A program made the translations under genes and the position numbers. From contig JABVXV010000242.1 in the NCBI GenBank assembly GCA_013365325.1, forward strand, positions 1 to 64,000: a stretch of DNA of 64,000 nt. The letters are read 5' to 3'. The stretch is from Dipetalonema caudispina. Lineage: Eukaryota; Nematoda; Chromadorea; Rhabditida; Onchocercidae. This document shows, piece after piece, positions 25,912 through 37,681 of the stretch (the first letter of the stretch is position 1; every line of letters begins with the position of its first letter). The notes under the pieces are model-generated. The model had not been told where the DNA came from and made no database searches. It was given only the letters and a program-made list of their open reading frames with translations.

Positions 25912-27751
25912 ATTGATTATCATGTAGTAAAATGATGCGGCTATCTGAATATAATGCTAGTACAATTTGAATATACTGTTACCAGTATACAAGTAGAAGG
26001 AATGTTAGGCGTTTGTTAATGGCGATATGGCTTGATTCGTGTTGGCTTATTCATACTGTAACATTTAAGAGGAAATATCTGGAAGACATAGATGAGAGTG
26101 TAGGAATTTATGGATGGTGTTATGTTGGGATTGATGATAATTTGATGAATAGAGGGCGAATCGAGATGACAGCGGATGCTGATTTTGTTTGGGCGATTTT
26201 TTAATTATTAGTCTTCCTATTATCGTGTTGCTTTATGTAAGGCGTAGGAGCTGTTGGAAATGTTGAGGGAAATGATTATTGAATAAGCAGGAAAGGCCAG
26301 AATTTTGCAATCTAAAAACTGTCATTTAATAAGTAAATTCGTAGAAATCATTTCTGTTAGAAGAAAGCATGAGGCGAGGAATTATTCCTGGATAGAAATA
26401 AATTAGTTTCCAAACCTTAAATTCTAAGTCAAATGTTATAATATGAGTAATTGATGTGATTCATTGTGGGAGCTGACAGGAGAAGAATAATCATTAGCAT
26501 GGCTCAAAAGGTTGATGTTCGGGACGCCAGTATCGTTAATGATTTTGGCAACATTTTCTGGTCAACCAGTAATCAAAAAAGTGCTTATTCAACTTGAGTG
26601 GACAAAGGAGATTCAACAATATATTTCATTCAGAACAGCTAGATTTTCATTTTTCATCGCAACGTGACAGTTAAGGTCAAGTATGAGAAGTGTATTAAAC
26701 TAAATAGTATTATCGTGTAATTCTTATGTCGTTGTTTATCTGATGCTATCAACAATATATTAGTAGCCATATCATTAACTTATTAAAACGAATTGTCCAG
26801 TAGTGTCCTATAGAGATGCACAATTTACTTCTGCAAACTTGAAATCTATATAAATGCAAAACAAGGCCACACTAGGATGCATACATAACAAGACAAAGTC
26901 CGAAATTGTTCGCGTATTTACAATACAAAATTAATACGCCATATCGATACGCTTGAGACTAAGCAGTTTTAGTTACCCAGCGATAATAGTTCTTCAGGAC
27001 AAAAGTTCAGCATTAGTATCTGCGATTGACCACTCGAAAGTTACTTTCATTTTATCTATACGAACGTTATTTGAATTCCATAATTTCGGAAATATCAAGT
27101 GCTTTCAGACAACAGAACTTTATTTGATTTGAAAATCATCAACATCAACCATCCAAAAGCATACTATATGTCCGAAAAACACCATACGCTTCATAATGAA
27201 CCCCATATAATTGTTGGTGAAGTCAACAGATGAGGGAAATAACTATACAAACTGCGAAATCACATAAAACGATATATCAGACAATTAACAAACACAAATT
27301 CAGCGAAAGAAAAACGGCCTGATATCATCGGATGCATCAAAAGCAAAAATTTACAATGAACGAAAAACATAAATAAATAGCTGAAAACAACTTTTAAATA
27401 AGGATTTAAAAATTTCGTAAATTACTGACAAATACACAAAACAAGAGTGAAAAGGAATGGGGAATCGTGGTAGGTTCATTATGCAATAATCATACTACGC
27501 AAAAAAAGTAGTAGTTGCTTTTTTATATAAATTTGACTCCGAAATCATAAAGCTTTTTAAAAGGAACATGAAAAGGCCTTGATTATTTAGCAATTTATGG
27601 AAATTAACATAGTTATTTGTTTGTCTGCCTATCAAATTAATGTATTCATTTACACGAAAAGTTAGCTTCGAAACCTGCTTGACATTTTATTAGTCAAAAT
27701 AAATTTATAATAAATAACAGAATCGAAAACATAAACAAAAATTCTCTAAAT

Positions 27752-27757
27752 TTTATT
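27752..27757 (-). terminator. Candidate poly(A) signal for the zinc-finger gene
   Basis: AATAAA on the minus strand, about 314 nt past the stop codon at 28071. A second match lies near 27685-27690. Confidence 0.35.
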
Positions 27758-28070
27758 CAAACCACTTATCTGATGTTACTGAAAACAGCCAGAATTTCTA
27801 ACAGGAAAACAGAATGCTGGATTAAAAAGAACGAACGATCTGACGGCCCCATCGAGGCTAATACTTCTTGCTGAAATCGAGGTAAATATTTGAGACAAAG
27901 TCCCAAATGAGATGAAAAGAAGAGCTGTATTTTCAAAACTATAGAAAATCTTCACTAGAAATTGGAGGAAAACTATGTGTCAAAATTGGCTTTCGACGCA
28001 AATAATTCAAAAATGCAAAAACTTTTAAACAAATTATGTATAAATTCATTATTAATCAACACAGCACAAC

Positions 28071-31000
28071 TCAAACGGCCTCTACTTCCTCATCCATAAC
28101 GTCACATGTTTCCGGAAGTAGGATTTCCGGATCCACAATCTAAATAAAATACAGTTAGATAGCAAGCAAGCTATTAAGCCCATAAAACCTATTGCAGCTC
28201 AGCTATCATTTTCTAAACCGTAATAAGCAATGTCAGATAATGTCGACAATAAACTTCTTTAAATTCCTCAGCAATAATCAAAATTTTCCATGATCAAACT
28301 ATGGCTAAGTAGGAAGTTCACAATGGTAATATTTCAGGTAATGACTCATATTTCACAAGTATTTCATAAATCTCGTTTAGGTCTTTTTCGTTTTTTCATC
28401 TAAAATGTAAAATAGCACAGCTCCCCATTATGTGGTTTACAAGATTCGTACTTATAGGTATGAGTCCAAAAAAATCCCAACCCCAAATTATATACCATTC
28501 AGTATCAAATGGCAGTTAGTATCACATTGCTGAGTTCTGTTCATCAAATTAAAATTACATCGAAATTTTACCTCGAGATCACCATGTTCAATGAGCAAAT
28601 GAACCCGCTTATGATAACTTTCATGTTGTTCCATTGCTTTGCGATCTGCGAAAGTTCTCAAACAAACCTAAACCAAATACTTATATGATTTGAACAAGTC
28701 CCATTTCCTTCACAGAAGCCTTTCTAAAACGTCATATCTATCTCTTTAAGCACATCCATTTCAGATGCATTAAATCAGATTACTTCATTCATCATCAACA
28801 TATATTCCTTAGCACTGGCAAAAAACTTTTTAAGAATCCACAAATTTAAATTGTAAAAGAGACGTTATTAGGATTAATCTAGAAAAGTAAATAGCTTACT
28901 TCGCAAAACAATGGTCGCTCAGTCCTCGCCATCGGATGTTCAATATCAATATGTTCAACGCATTCCAACCTTGACATGAATACCACTTTACAAATGGGAC
29001 AATCAAAACGTTCAAATGATAATGCACGAGCCTGCTCGAATATTTCGTCAAGATTGAATGAATTCTCTTCAGCCGATTTTAATAATTCTGATAGTCTTCG
29101 CATCTACAAATGAAATCACAAATCGCGGAATTCAGAATTCGTACGATTGTACATTTCTGAGTTATATTGAAACATACAGTTCAGAAGTTACAAGCAAAAC
29201 CCAAAAGACGCAATATGAACGACTACGGGAATAATCAACAGTTCGAATGATAAACAACTTTCAACAAAGTATGCTTTTTAAAATATAATACTTCAATGAT
29301 GTTAATCATTATTAATTAGCGCAAAAACTAAGTGACCAAAGTGTTACAATCTTTTTAGACATCACTGTTCTGACGGAAGCTAACCTTAATTCTCCTCTAA
29401 TCCTCCCTGAAAACAAAGACATTGGACAAGAAATTTCTTTTGTAACCTTTTCAACTATAGGAGCACTTGGTAATAATTCTCCACGCCGAATTTTTTCAAT
29501 CCATGGCCGTGCATCAGGACCTAGACCAAGTTTTCGTTTTCGCGGACGACTTGGAGGCGTGAAAAAGGGTTCACCGGCGCTACGCACTATTATAGCATCA
29601 TCGGGAATATCTGCTGGTGGCCTCCGATTGCTGTAATGATAAAGCTATCAATTAGAGAACGCTAAAAACTGAGTAAGTGAGGAAACAGAATTGGTGTGTA
29701 TGCACTACTGACTCTTGAAAATTTGAAAATCCATTCAACTGAATTCCTGCTACATAACTTTACTATTGCATGATTTTAGATAAGCCGAAGTTATTTATTC
29801 GCTCCATAATAATAAGCGATCATATACCGAAGATGAGTGTAAGATGGGAGAGAAATACGAGATAAGCATTCTTGGTTAAAGCAGAAACTGTCTTCAGACA
29901 ACAAAAACTGATCCATAGCTCATGCTATACTAACTAAATAAGATGGGCCTTTCAGTTGGAAATCTTCTAGCAAATCACATTTTTTGGAAATTATGGAACA
30001 AACTTCGACAAATCTGGCATAACATTAATCACTGCATTTAAACAAATTGTGAGAATTGGTTGCTTACCTTGCAAATGGCTTCCAGGCTTCTTCAAGTTCT
30101 TCTTTCGTTGAAACATGTGTTTTCAAATGTTTTTTTAAATTGCCCTTAAGCCTGCATGTTTTACCGCAATATGGACATGCATGAGGAGTAAACCCACTAT
30201 GTACCGAGCGATGCTCAAACAAATTGGATTTAAACCGAAATGCTTTCCCGCAGATATCACAGCCAAACGGTTTTTGATCCGTATGAATTACGGCATGCTG
30301 TTGCAAGCCTAAAACTATCAGATTTTATCCCTTCTCAATTCCTGAAGAAAAATTTTAAAAGTATTGGACTGCTGCACTTTGAATAATCAGTGCGCATGTG
30401 TAATTCTCAGACCAAGACTTCCAGAAGCATTAAGTTCTAGTTTCAAAGCTATAGGTCTCGAAACATGTGATTATTTTTCCACGAGCTATCCTTTCGTATT
30501 TATATGTAAACTTTATTCATCGTCCGTAATTTTCGACTCAACTTCTATTGTTTATAATTAAATGAATTATAAACCCCTACTATTTCCGCTTCAATGCTAA
30601 ATCTCTTCCGCTTAACAATGTTACTTGAATAATAGACAAATATGAATACGGACAATGAAAGTACTTGAAGTAAATTAAGTTTTTCTCTTATATTTACCAG
30701 AATCGTTTATCAATTATTCCAAATATTTTCGCATCATATATAATAGAAGAAACCTTAAAGTCCATTGACGAAGCTGAGAAATAAAAACTTATTTTACATA
30801 AGAAGAAGCGGAATGAAAATGTTTACCTTTAAACGAAACAAAAATTTTGTTGCATATATTACACTGATGTACAGCCCGTGGTTGGGTATGATGTGGAGTA
30901 TCATCGTCGGTACCAAACTTGAAAAAAACAACCAAATTACCAGTTTCGAAAACATCATATTTTTTAAAAAAATATCGAAATTTTTGAAATAATCAAAACT

Positions 31001-31419
31001 CTAGCATTATCAGTTAACCAAAACTCTACAGTCGGTAGAAACCTAATTTGTAATAGTTTGGAAATTTTCCAAAACCGTATAATTAGCGGAAGGTGCAAAA
31101 TCCATGTAAGAAACGAGGATTTAAGAGTTCGAATGCAGGTGATGGTAACTCCAAACCCATGTTGTTTTTCATCGTCCGATTAAATGAATTTCAAATTTAC
31201 TTCATGTTCGGTAGCGTATGTAGGATCATGGATGTCATCATCCATTCGCCGTAAATCGTCATGTTCTGGATCCATCTGCTGATGGTAAACAACACCATCC
31301 GGTGTCACATGTCCTCCGGCCATATCGCTGTGATGTAAAGCCATGGTATGAACAGCACATCCAGATAGTTCAAAATCACAGCGAACCCTTTCTCCTTCTA
31401 ACGCACTCAGCAAATTATT
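28071..31419 (-). CDS. C2H2 zinc-finger protein, five fingers, putative transcription factor
   Basis: Seven exons seen: 31201-31419, 30827-30917, 30068-30308, 29375-29630 (inner end uncertain), 28900-29103, 28572-28667, 28071-28139. Fingers in order: CNICNKIFVSFKGLQQHAVIH, CDICGKAFRFKSNLFEHRSVH (canonical C-x2-C-x12-H-x3-H), CPYCGKTCRLKGNLKKHLKTH; then, after a basic linker with RPRKRKLG (possible nuclear signal), CPICKVVFMSRLECVEHIDIEH (H-x4-H) and a finger whose second cysteine comes from the next exon (CE|VCLRTFADRKAMEQHESYH). The tail is acidic (DVMDEEVEAV). The N-terminal exon is rich in His, Asp and Met. The first in-frame ATG is 31344; the exon stays open 25 codons further to an acceptor, so a 5' exon may be missing. 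The donor after exon 4 could be 29375 or 29447, both in phase. Length is about 366 aa from ATG 31344. DNA binding is inferred from the fingers; no specific orthologue is claimed. Confidence 0.8.
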
Positions 31420-33295
31420 CTAATATGTTAATAGTGCGCACTTTTACCTGGAATGTTCCAAAAATCAAATTTGGCTATTCTAGAGAATACACAAAAGAAT
31501 AACAGCTGCAATGCAGCAATTGTTATGCCACAATGACTAATGATTGTTACGACTTTTCATATGCAGAATGATTTTTCTTCCTGAAAAACTGCCTAATATT
31601 TTTTCAGCAATTTGAAAACTGAGTTTAGTGAACTATGCTATTCATTTAGTACATTTATTATGATGATTGGAATAGAAGAATAGCTCCTACACCAAGGAAA
31701 GATTTCTGTGACCCGGACTAGCCAAGGTTAAGCATATCTTCATTGTTTGCAAGATTGCAGGAAAATGATCAGTGTTTCTCGCAATATCACTATAATTACT
31801 AACTTCAATTTGCCAGACTTTGAGCAGCAATAAAATTAAATCCTCAATAGAAAACTGACCTTCTAAATGTTTCGCGAAGTCACAATGGATAAAGTATTCG
31901 ATTGAGGAAGAAATGTTAACCCTGATGTTCCTTTCAGCTTATCTTATCCCTTCATCTACTTGCATCTTAACACATATTGCACAATCAGTTTTGATGAACC
32001 GTTGATTGTCAATTCAAAATTACTGCAATGTAGATCAGAAAAGGTACAATTATGGAGCGATGTGGGCAAACGAAATTGGTCCTTATTCAAAAATTTCGAA
32101 ATTTAAACAATAGCTACTCTACTTTTGAACATAAAATAAAATGCACAAAGTGAGCGTCTTCATTAGGAACCACTAGTATTACTGCGTACTGCAACAAACG
32201 ATCGGTTTATTTGATCTAATATAAAGTCGTAATTTAAGAAACCAAAAGCGGCAAAGAAAAAACTTCCGACAAATTACTTAAATCACTAAACTAGAAATGC
32301 TTACTGAAGACTACTATTCGAAATTGATCCTTTTGTTTTTCATCACAACACAGAGAGAGGTCAGTAATAAAACAAGAGAAAGCGGCCTAAACCGCGAATG
32401 GGGCCGTTAAAAAATATCTAAAGAACAATTTCAAATGTAGATTTGTCTTCATCAGTAACGTAGAAGTGTTTGGTGGGTTGAGTGGACCATATCTTCATAG
32501 GAATGTCAGAAGAAGAAGAAAATAAAAAAAATATCACGAATAGCAAATGGAAAAATAACTGACAAGTTAGAAATCATGAAGAGAAAAATTTTAGCCCATA
32601 AAGGACGGAAATTTTATACCATACAGAAAAGTACTTACAAAGTATATCTATATGAGAAGATATCAAACAGACGGTATAAAAAACATTTTAAGTTAGCAAA
32701 ATCGTTACTAAAAAAGTAGTAAAAAGGAAAAAACAAATTTCTGACCACGGCGAGAAATTTCACAGACTCTGAACCATTCAATCTTATTTCACATTTCACT
32801 ACAATAATATGGCACGGTAAGTACGGTATACCATTGCAAAATCCTCAGAATACTCGGCATTCAGTTCACTGTTCCCCTAAGGTAACAACATAAATTCAGA
32901 TCAGACATCCATCTTTTAGCATCACATTATCCTAAGAGACAAGGCTTACGATGTTGATCTCTCAATTATTTAGCTTACTGATTTGTTTATTAAACAAATT
33001 ATCGACAACAAAGTGCCACAGAAGGAAGTGACATTCATAAAGACTGAGCCATGAACGCCATTAAGGATAAAAAACATAATGAATGTGCAAAAATGATAGT
33101 ACCAATGATTTTTGCTAAAGTTTTATTACTTTTGATTTCTATTTAATAAAGTCGAGCATTAAAGGACTCGCCAATTCATTAAAATGGTCAACTTAAAAAT
33201 AAATATGAAAAAAACATTTCTAACTTCTTCTATGAATATTAATGCGTTTTAAGTATCTGCAATGTATGCATGCGTGTATGAATATGTACACAACA

Positions 33296-33347
33296 CGCAT
33301 GCTTGATTGCAAATGAAGATTCGCATGCTTGATTGCAAATGAAGATT
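33296..33347. repeat. Perfect tandem duplication, 26-bp unit, two copies
   Basis: The copies at 33296-33321 and 33322-33347 are identical; the unit begins CGCATGCTTGATTGC. The first copy also forms the right arm of an inverted repeat with 33268-33277. Confidence 0.9.
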
Positions 33348-33756
33348 TAATAAAAAATTCATTGCATGGATGATTCCTAGCAAATTACGTTAACTCTCAC
33401 GGATATAACTCGAAAAATGATTTCCCTTCAGTAACAAATGAGAATAGACATAAAGAAGGAAGCTTGGTAAAAGAACAACTACAGGGCCAACATACCACTC
33501 ACTTTGAAGGAGAGATCAAATTCCCGCGACTACCACAACCCGCCAACAGCGTCACGGAAATTTTTTTTGGAAACACGAAAGATACCTGATAATCGTAGAA
33601 GATCTGTCATACAGATACACATACACACATATGTATATAAACATACATGCAATATGGACATGCATCCGCATGTCTGCATGCATTTATGCATGACGTGCAC
33701 ATACAGGTATACGTGTGCGTGCACAACTAGATACGTGGAATATCCGCGCACATACC

Positions 33757-33777
33757 CACACACACACACACACACAC
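33757..33777. repeat. (CA)n microsatellite within a TATG/CATA-rich zone
   Basis: A pure CA dinucleotide run of about 21 nt within a wider purine/pyrimidine-alternating zone (about 33610-33800) that makes long but meaningless open frames on both strands. Confidence 0.85.
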
Positions 33778-34466
33778 GTGCACGTGCTCCACGTAGATAT
33801 ACATGGACATACACTAACGTGAAATAGAGAGATATGGTACCATACTGTATTGACTGGAATATGCACATTGACAGAGACAGACAAACAGACAGAACATTAC
33901 GATAAGATTAAGGGATATGGACACGGTAGAGAAAAAGAAAGAAAGAAACGGTGGATTGCTATCTCTTCGCAACAATGCATAACTATATCTCGCTATCTCT
34001 ATTTCTTCTCTGCTCTTCTGCAACATACTCTTTACTTGTACCGTTCCGTGATAAAATACACTTTTTGTACAATGTCTGTAACCTCATATAACCATACACT
34101 CTTTTATTTCCTTTGCTATTCTGCACTACCATTGTCGTAAAATATTCAATGATTTCGTTAGAAAATGTTATAAGAAGAAAAGGCGGCAATACAAATATTG
34201 GTTCGATGCCAACATTAATATGTCTTTAAAGATATTGTTAATTGTTTGTTCCGGTTTGTTTACTCGTAATTATTCGGTTTACTTTGTGTACTATTAAATT
34301 TCCTGAAACGGAATATTATATATATCTCATTCTCCTTATTACAATAGGGACGACATCGGGTGGTTGATTATTAAATAATGAGTAGTTATCCTGAATAAAT
34401 TTTTCATCGTTTTGCAAAAATCTAATAAGATGTATTACTTGTAGACGTTGCTGTAATGCTTATTTT

Positions 34467-34468
34467 AG
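34467..34468 (+). promoter_or_regulatory. Probable 5' acceptor (trans- or cis-splice) of PTPA
   Basis: TTATTTTAG ends 43 nt before the PTPA ATG at 34512. No 5' exon was recognised, which fits SL trans-splicing. The frame is open through the leader, so a coding upstream exon cannot be excluded. Confidence 0.35.
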
Positions 34469-34511
34469 GTACTCTATCGAATTGCGACCATTCAGCACAC
34501 AACTGGAATCA

Positions 34512-37500
34512 ATGAATGATGTTTTAGGTGGATCGGTCAAGGACATATACCGTCGTCCAGAACGTTATATCTTATCCGTATTCGATCTTACGAAATGGTG
34601 CCGTTCAAAGGTGGATTCATTTGTTTGTGTAGTTAGGGCTGTTCTTCACTTCTTCATTCATCAGGAATGCAACTTTGGTAGAACTCTGTTCTTACTCCTC
34701 ACATTCTGGAGTAATTTTCCATTTAGTATAAATTTTTTGAACACAAATATCGTCAAAATAGTTATGGCAAAAGTTGTTTGTTCGCAGCAGTATAAGTGTG
34801 AATCTTGGCTTCAGTTGTGCTATTATTAGTAAATTGCTGAAGACAAACGTCAAAAAACTTCATCGTCAAACGGAGTAGAGGGAACAAACGGGATTTGCAG
34901 TATGCCTTTTTACATGGGTGAACGATATTAGTTGGTGTTGAACGTAATTTTATAGTAGTCACAGAGTAAAAATATTAATTTTAGTTTAAATTCTTGAGCC
35001 TGGTGATATTTGACGCTGTTTATGCTGCAAATTACTGCGTTGAGTCTTGAGTTTGACATATTTTTAATGAGACCTCAATTTTGCATTCCTTATGTATTGA
35101 AAGTCCATAACAATTGAGAAGACATACAGCTATAAGTAAAAGAAGCTGAGTATAAGTCAGTGTGCTGCTTTGGATGTTTTCAGGCTTATATGAAATATCA
35201 GTATGTTATTTGAGAGTTTTTCAGGCTTATATGGAATATATGGCAATGGTGAATGAACTGAATGATGCAGTGAAAGGTGTTATATCAACAGAAGATATTC
35301 CTATCAGTCCAAAGGTTATGGATGCAATTGACATTTTGGACGAACTCCAGGTTCCTTACATTCTTTGATTTTCAGAGGTAAATTTCCAACTGATGCTTTA
35401 TAAATCTGTTGTTTGTTTTATTGTAAAGTAGTGATTTATTTTTTTTTTCTGATATGTAACATTACATATTCATAATTTAAATCAGTAACAGCATTTGTCA
35501 CATGTCCAAACTTCACTTGCCATACGAAACTTTACACGCACTTGCCTTTATCACTTAAAAGTGTTTTGAGATAAGCTTCCAGAAAGATTAACAAATTGTT
35601 CGGAAATCTATATTATACGTAGAGCAGTGCTATTAAGTGCCAAGTGGCAAGGATTATTTTTAGAAATGGACACTGGAATATCCACCAGAAGATATAGGAA
35701 CACAGCGCTTTGGTAATGTTGCGTTTCGTAAATGGTATCAGCGTCTGACAGAGGTTTTATATTTTCATGAATTTAAGTATCTTCAAACAAGCTATTGATT
35801 TTTCATATTTCTTTTTAATAAGCTATGAAGTCAGATCTTCGATTCAATTCAGTTTCTTTTTCAGGAGGCTGATGATATAATTTATGGTCTTTTAACTGCG
35901 GAAAAAAAGGGCTTCGTCATAGAATTACTTCCATACTTTTTGGATTCATTCGGCAATGCAACGCGAATTGACTACGGATCAGGTTTCGTGTTTTTATTTT
36001 GCTCGAAATGATTTATGGTGACTGAAACGGTATTGTGGTTTTTCTTGATTCCTGTTTATTCTATAGCATTCATGAATGTTTTAGGACATGAAGCCTCTTT
36101 TCTAATATTTATGCTTTGCCTTCGCAAATTGGGCGTATTTGTGCCGTCAGACAATCGTGCACTTGTCCTTCGATTATTTCTGAAGTAAGTTTATCAATGA
36201 TTATATAAAAGAACTATAGATTATTAAAGTGCGTGATCCATCTTGCCATTTATTTCGTTTACTGTAACTGACTTGGGAATTGTGTGTATTGCTTGTCTAA
36301 AGCTTTCGGGAACTTAAATGTATTTTGGAGTACTTAATGATATAAGTTATTACGCTGCATGTTCGTTTTTTCAACTTGTTGAATGGATAAATTAGTAAAA
36401 ATTTGTACTTTTCTTAGAACTATTTTATCGTTGATCGATCTTTCATCTCCACTGTATTCTACTAATTCCTTTTCAGATATATACGACTAATACGCTGTCT
36501 TCAAACTACTTATAGAATGGAACCAGCCGGAAGTCGGGGTGTACATGCGCTAGATGATTTTCAGTTCATACCTTTTCTGTGGGGCAGTTCCCAGCTAATC
36601 GGTAACCAATTATATAAAAAAAAAAGTTATAAACAAACTTAAATTTTATATTTGTTACCAGATTTTTTTACTCTCTTTGTTATAGGAAATAAACGATTGG
36701 TACCAGAGTCTTACTTGAAGCCTGAAATTGTCGAAATGCATGCTTCAAGAAATTTATTTTTTGATGCTATCCAATACATTAATAACGTGAGATTTAATTA
36801 TATAAAGGAAATTGAATATTTCTAGGATACTGGTAGAGGTGCTTAAAAATTAGCAATACTAACAATCGTTTATGAGCAGTGATGTGGTTTGAGATGTTAC
36901 GCATGTCTTATATTTTTTCGGATTTTCTCGTTTTGGGCCATAAATCTTCAAATATTGGTTCGACAGATGTAAAATAGTTTGGAAAATATTGTGAAGATAA
37001 TTTCCCGTCTCAAAATAAAAACTTTTAAGCATGCAACACTACTTATTTTTCTCTTTTGGATTTGCATTGAAATCTTAACATCATTTTCAATTTTCAGACA
37101 AAAAATGGTCCTTTTCATGAGCATTCAAATCAATTATGGAATATTAGCGCCGTACAAACTTGGGAAAAAGTCAATTCTGGCATGTTTAAGATGTATGAAG
37201 CTGAGGTAATCTCTGTTAATCAGTAACTTTCTCGCACTTTTCCATATCTACTTTTTGAGCAATAAAATATCAGATTGATTAAGGAATCTGGAGAGTTGGC
37301 TTAAAATCTCAGGTAATGACAAAATTATGTTGAGGGCGATGTAGGATCGATGAGAGTACGTCCCAAGCTTGAAAAAATACAAGATGAAAGCTAATGGTGC
37401 AAAAGATTGAAAGGATGGAGTAAGCCAATCCTTCTTATTTTCGATGCTAATTCTGGAAGCGTCATGAATTGATTTTCTCTAAATCGGCAATCCTGAATCG

Positions 37501-37681
37501 AGCTACGTACCTTTATTCTGTAATTTCGCAATTTGATTTTTAGGTGCTGAAGAAGTTCCCAGTAGTGCAACATTTCCAGTTTGGATCTTTGTTTTCAATA
37601 GAACCAGTGAAAGAAATGGACGATCCGAACTTGATTGGTGCGGGAAAGAATATCACAGCGTCTCCAGCTTCTAAATGTTAG
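34512..37681 (+). CDS. PTPA: Serine/threonine-protein phosphatase 2A activator (PTPA)
   Basis: Peptidyl-prolyl isomerase-like activator that binds the PP2A catalytic/scaffold dimer and, with ATP, helps load active-site metals. Nine exons: 34512-34610, 35225-35350, 35664-35753, 35865-35982, 36085-36184, 36477-36601, 36686-36786, 37098-37205, 37544-37681. It closes at 334 aa, in the usual 320-360 range. Family blocks: ILSVFDLTKW followed across the intron by AYMEYMAMVNELNDAVKG; RFGNVAFRKWY; RIDYGSGHEASF; YRMEPAGSRGV then LDDFQFIPFLWGSSQL; GPFHEHSNQLWNISAVQTW; and KKFPVVQHFQFGSLF near the C terminus. These are the conserved PTPA signatures around the ATP and PP2A contacts. The start was set at the first in-frame ATG after a TTTTAG acceptor. 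A decoy copy of the exon 2 acceptor lies 41 nt upstream of the real one. Confidence 0.95.
35176..35248 (+). repeat. Imperfect duplication of the PTPA exon 2 splice acceptor
   Basis: TTCAGGCTTATAT occurs at 35179-35191 and again at 35220-35232, and similarity continues briefly beyond. The second copy is the functional exon start (AYMEYM). Use of the first copy would read AYMKYQYVI and then stop. Confidence 0.8.

Larger units (their letters stand above)
25571..28070. other. Intergenic between convergent genes
   Basis: About 2.5 kb of AT-rich DNA between the 3' ends of two converging genes. Open frames, such as the one at 26013-26204, have no recognisable motif. Probable poly(A) signals of both genes lie here. 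Confidence 0.5.
31420..34511. other. Intergenic between divergent genes, with repeats
   Basis: About 3 kb between the zinc-finger gene (minus) and PTPA (plus). It holds a direct repeat and inverted repeat at 33268-33347 and a TATG/CA microsatellite zone at about 33610-33800. Overlapping open frames across the microsatellite (33504-33884) are repeat artefacts. An undetected 5' exon of the zinc-finger gene could lie here. Confidence 0.5.

Noticed and set aside
31100..31150. Possible tRNA-like B box (GAGTTCGAATGC)
   Set aside because: No A box, acceptor stem or cloverleaf could be laid out around it. No tRNA was found anywhere in the window.
33500..33560. Minus-strand GTGAGT donor proposed as the end of a 5' exon of the zinc-finger gene
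   Set aside because: The frame has a stop and no ATG. It could be a non-coding leader exon but has no further support.
33504..33884. Overlapping open frames over 100 codons on both strands
   Set aside because: They are translations of CA/TATG microsatellite DNA, with Tyr/His/Cys/Val periodicity and no splice support.
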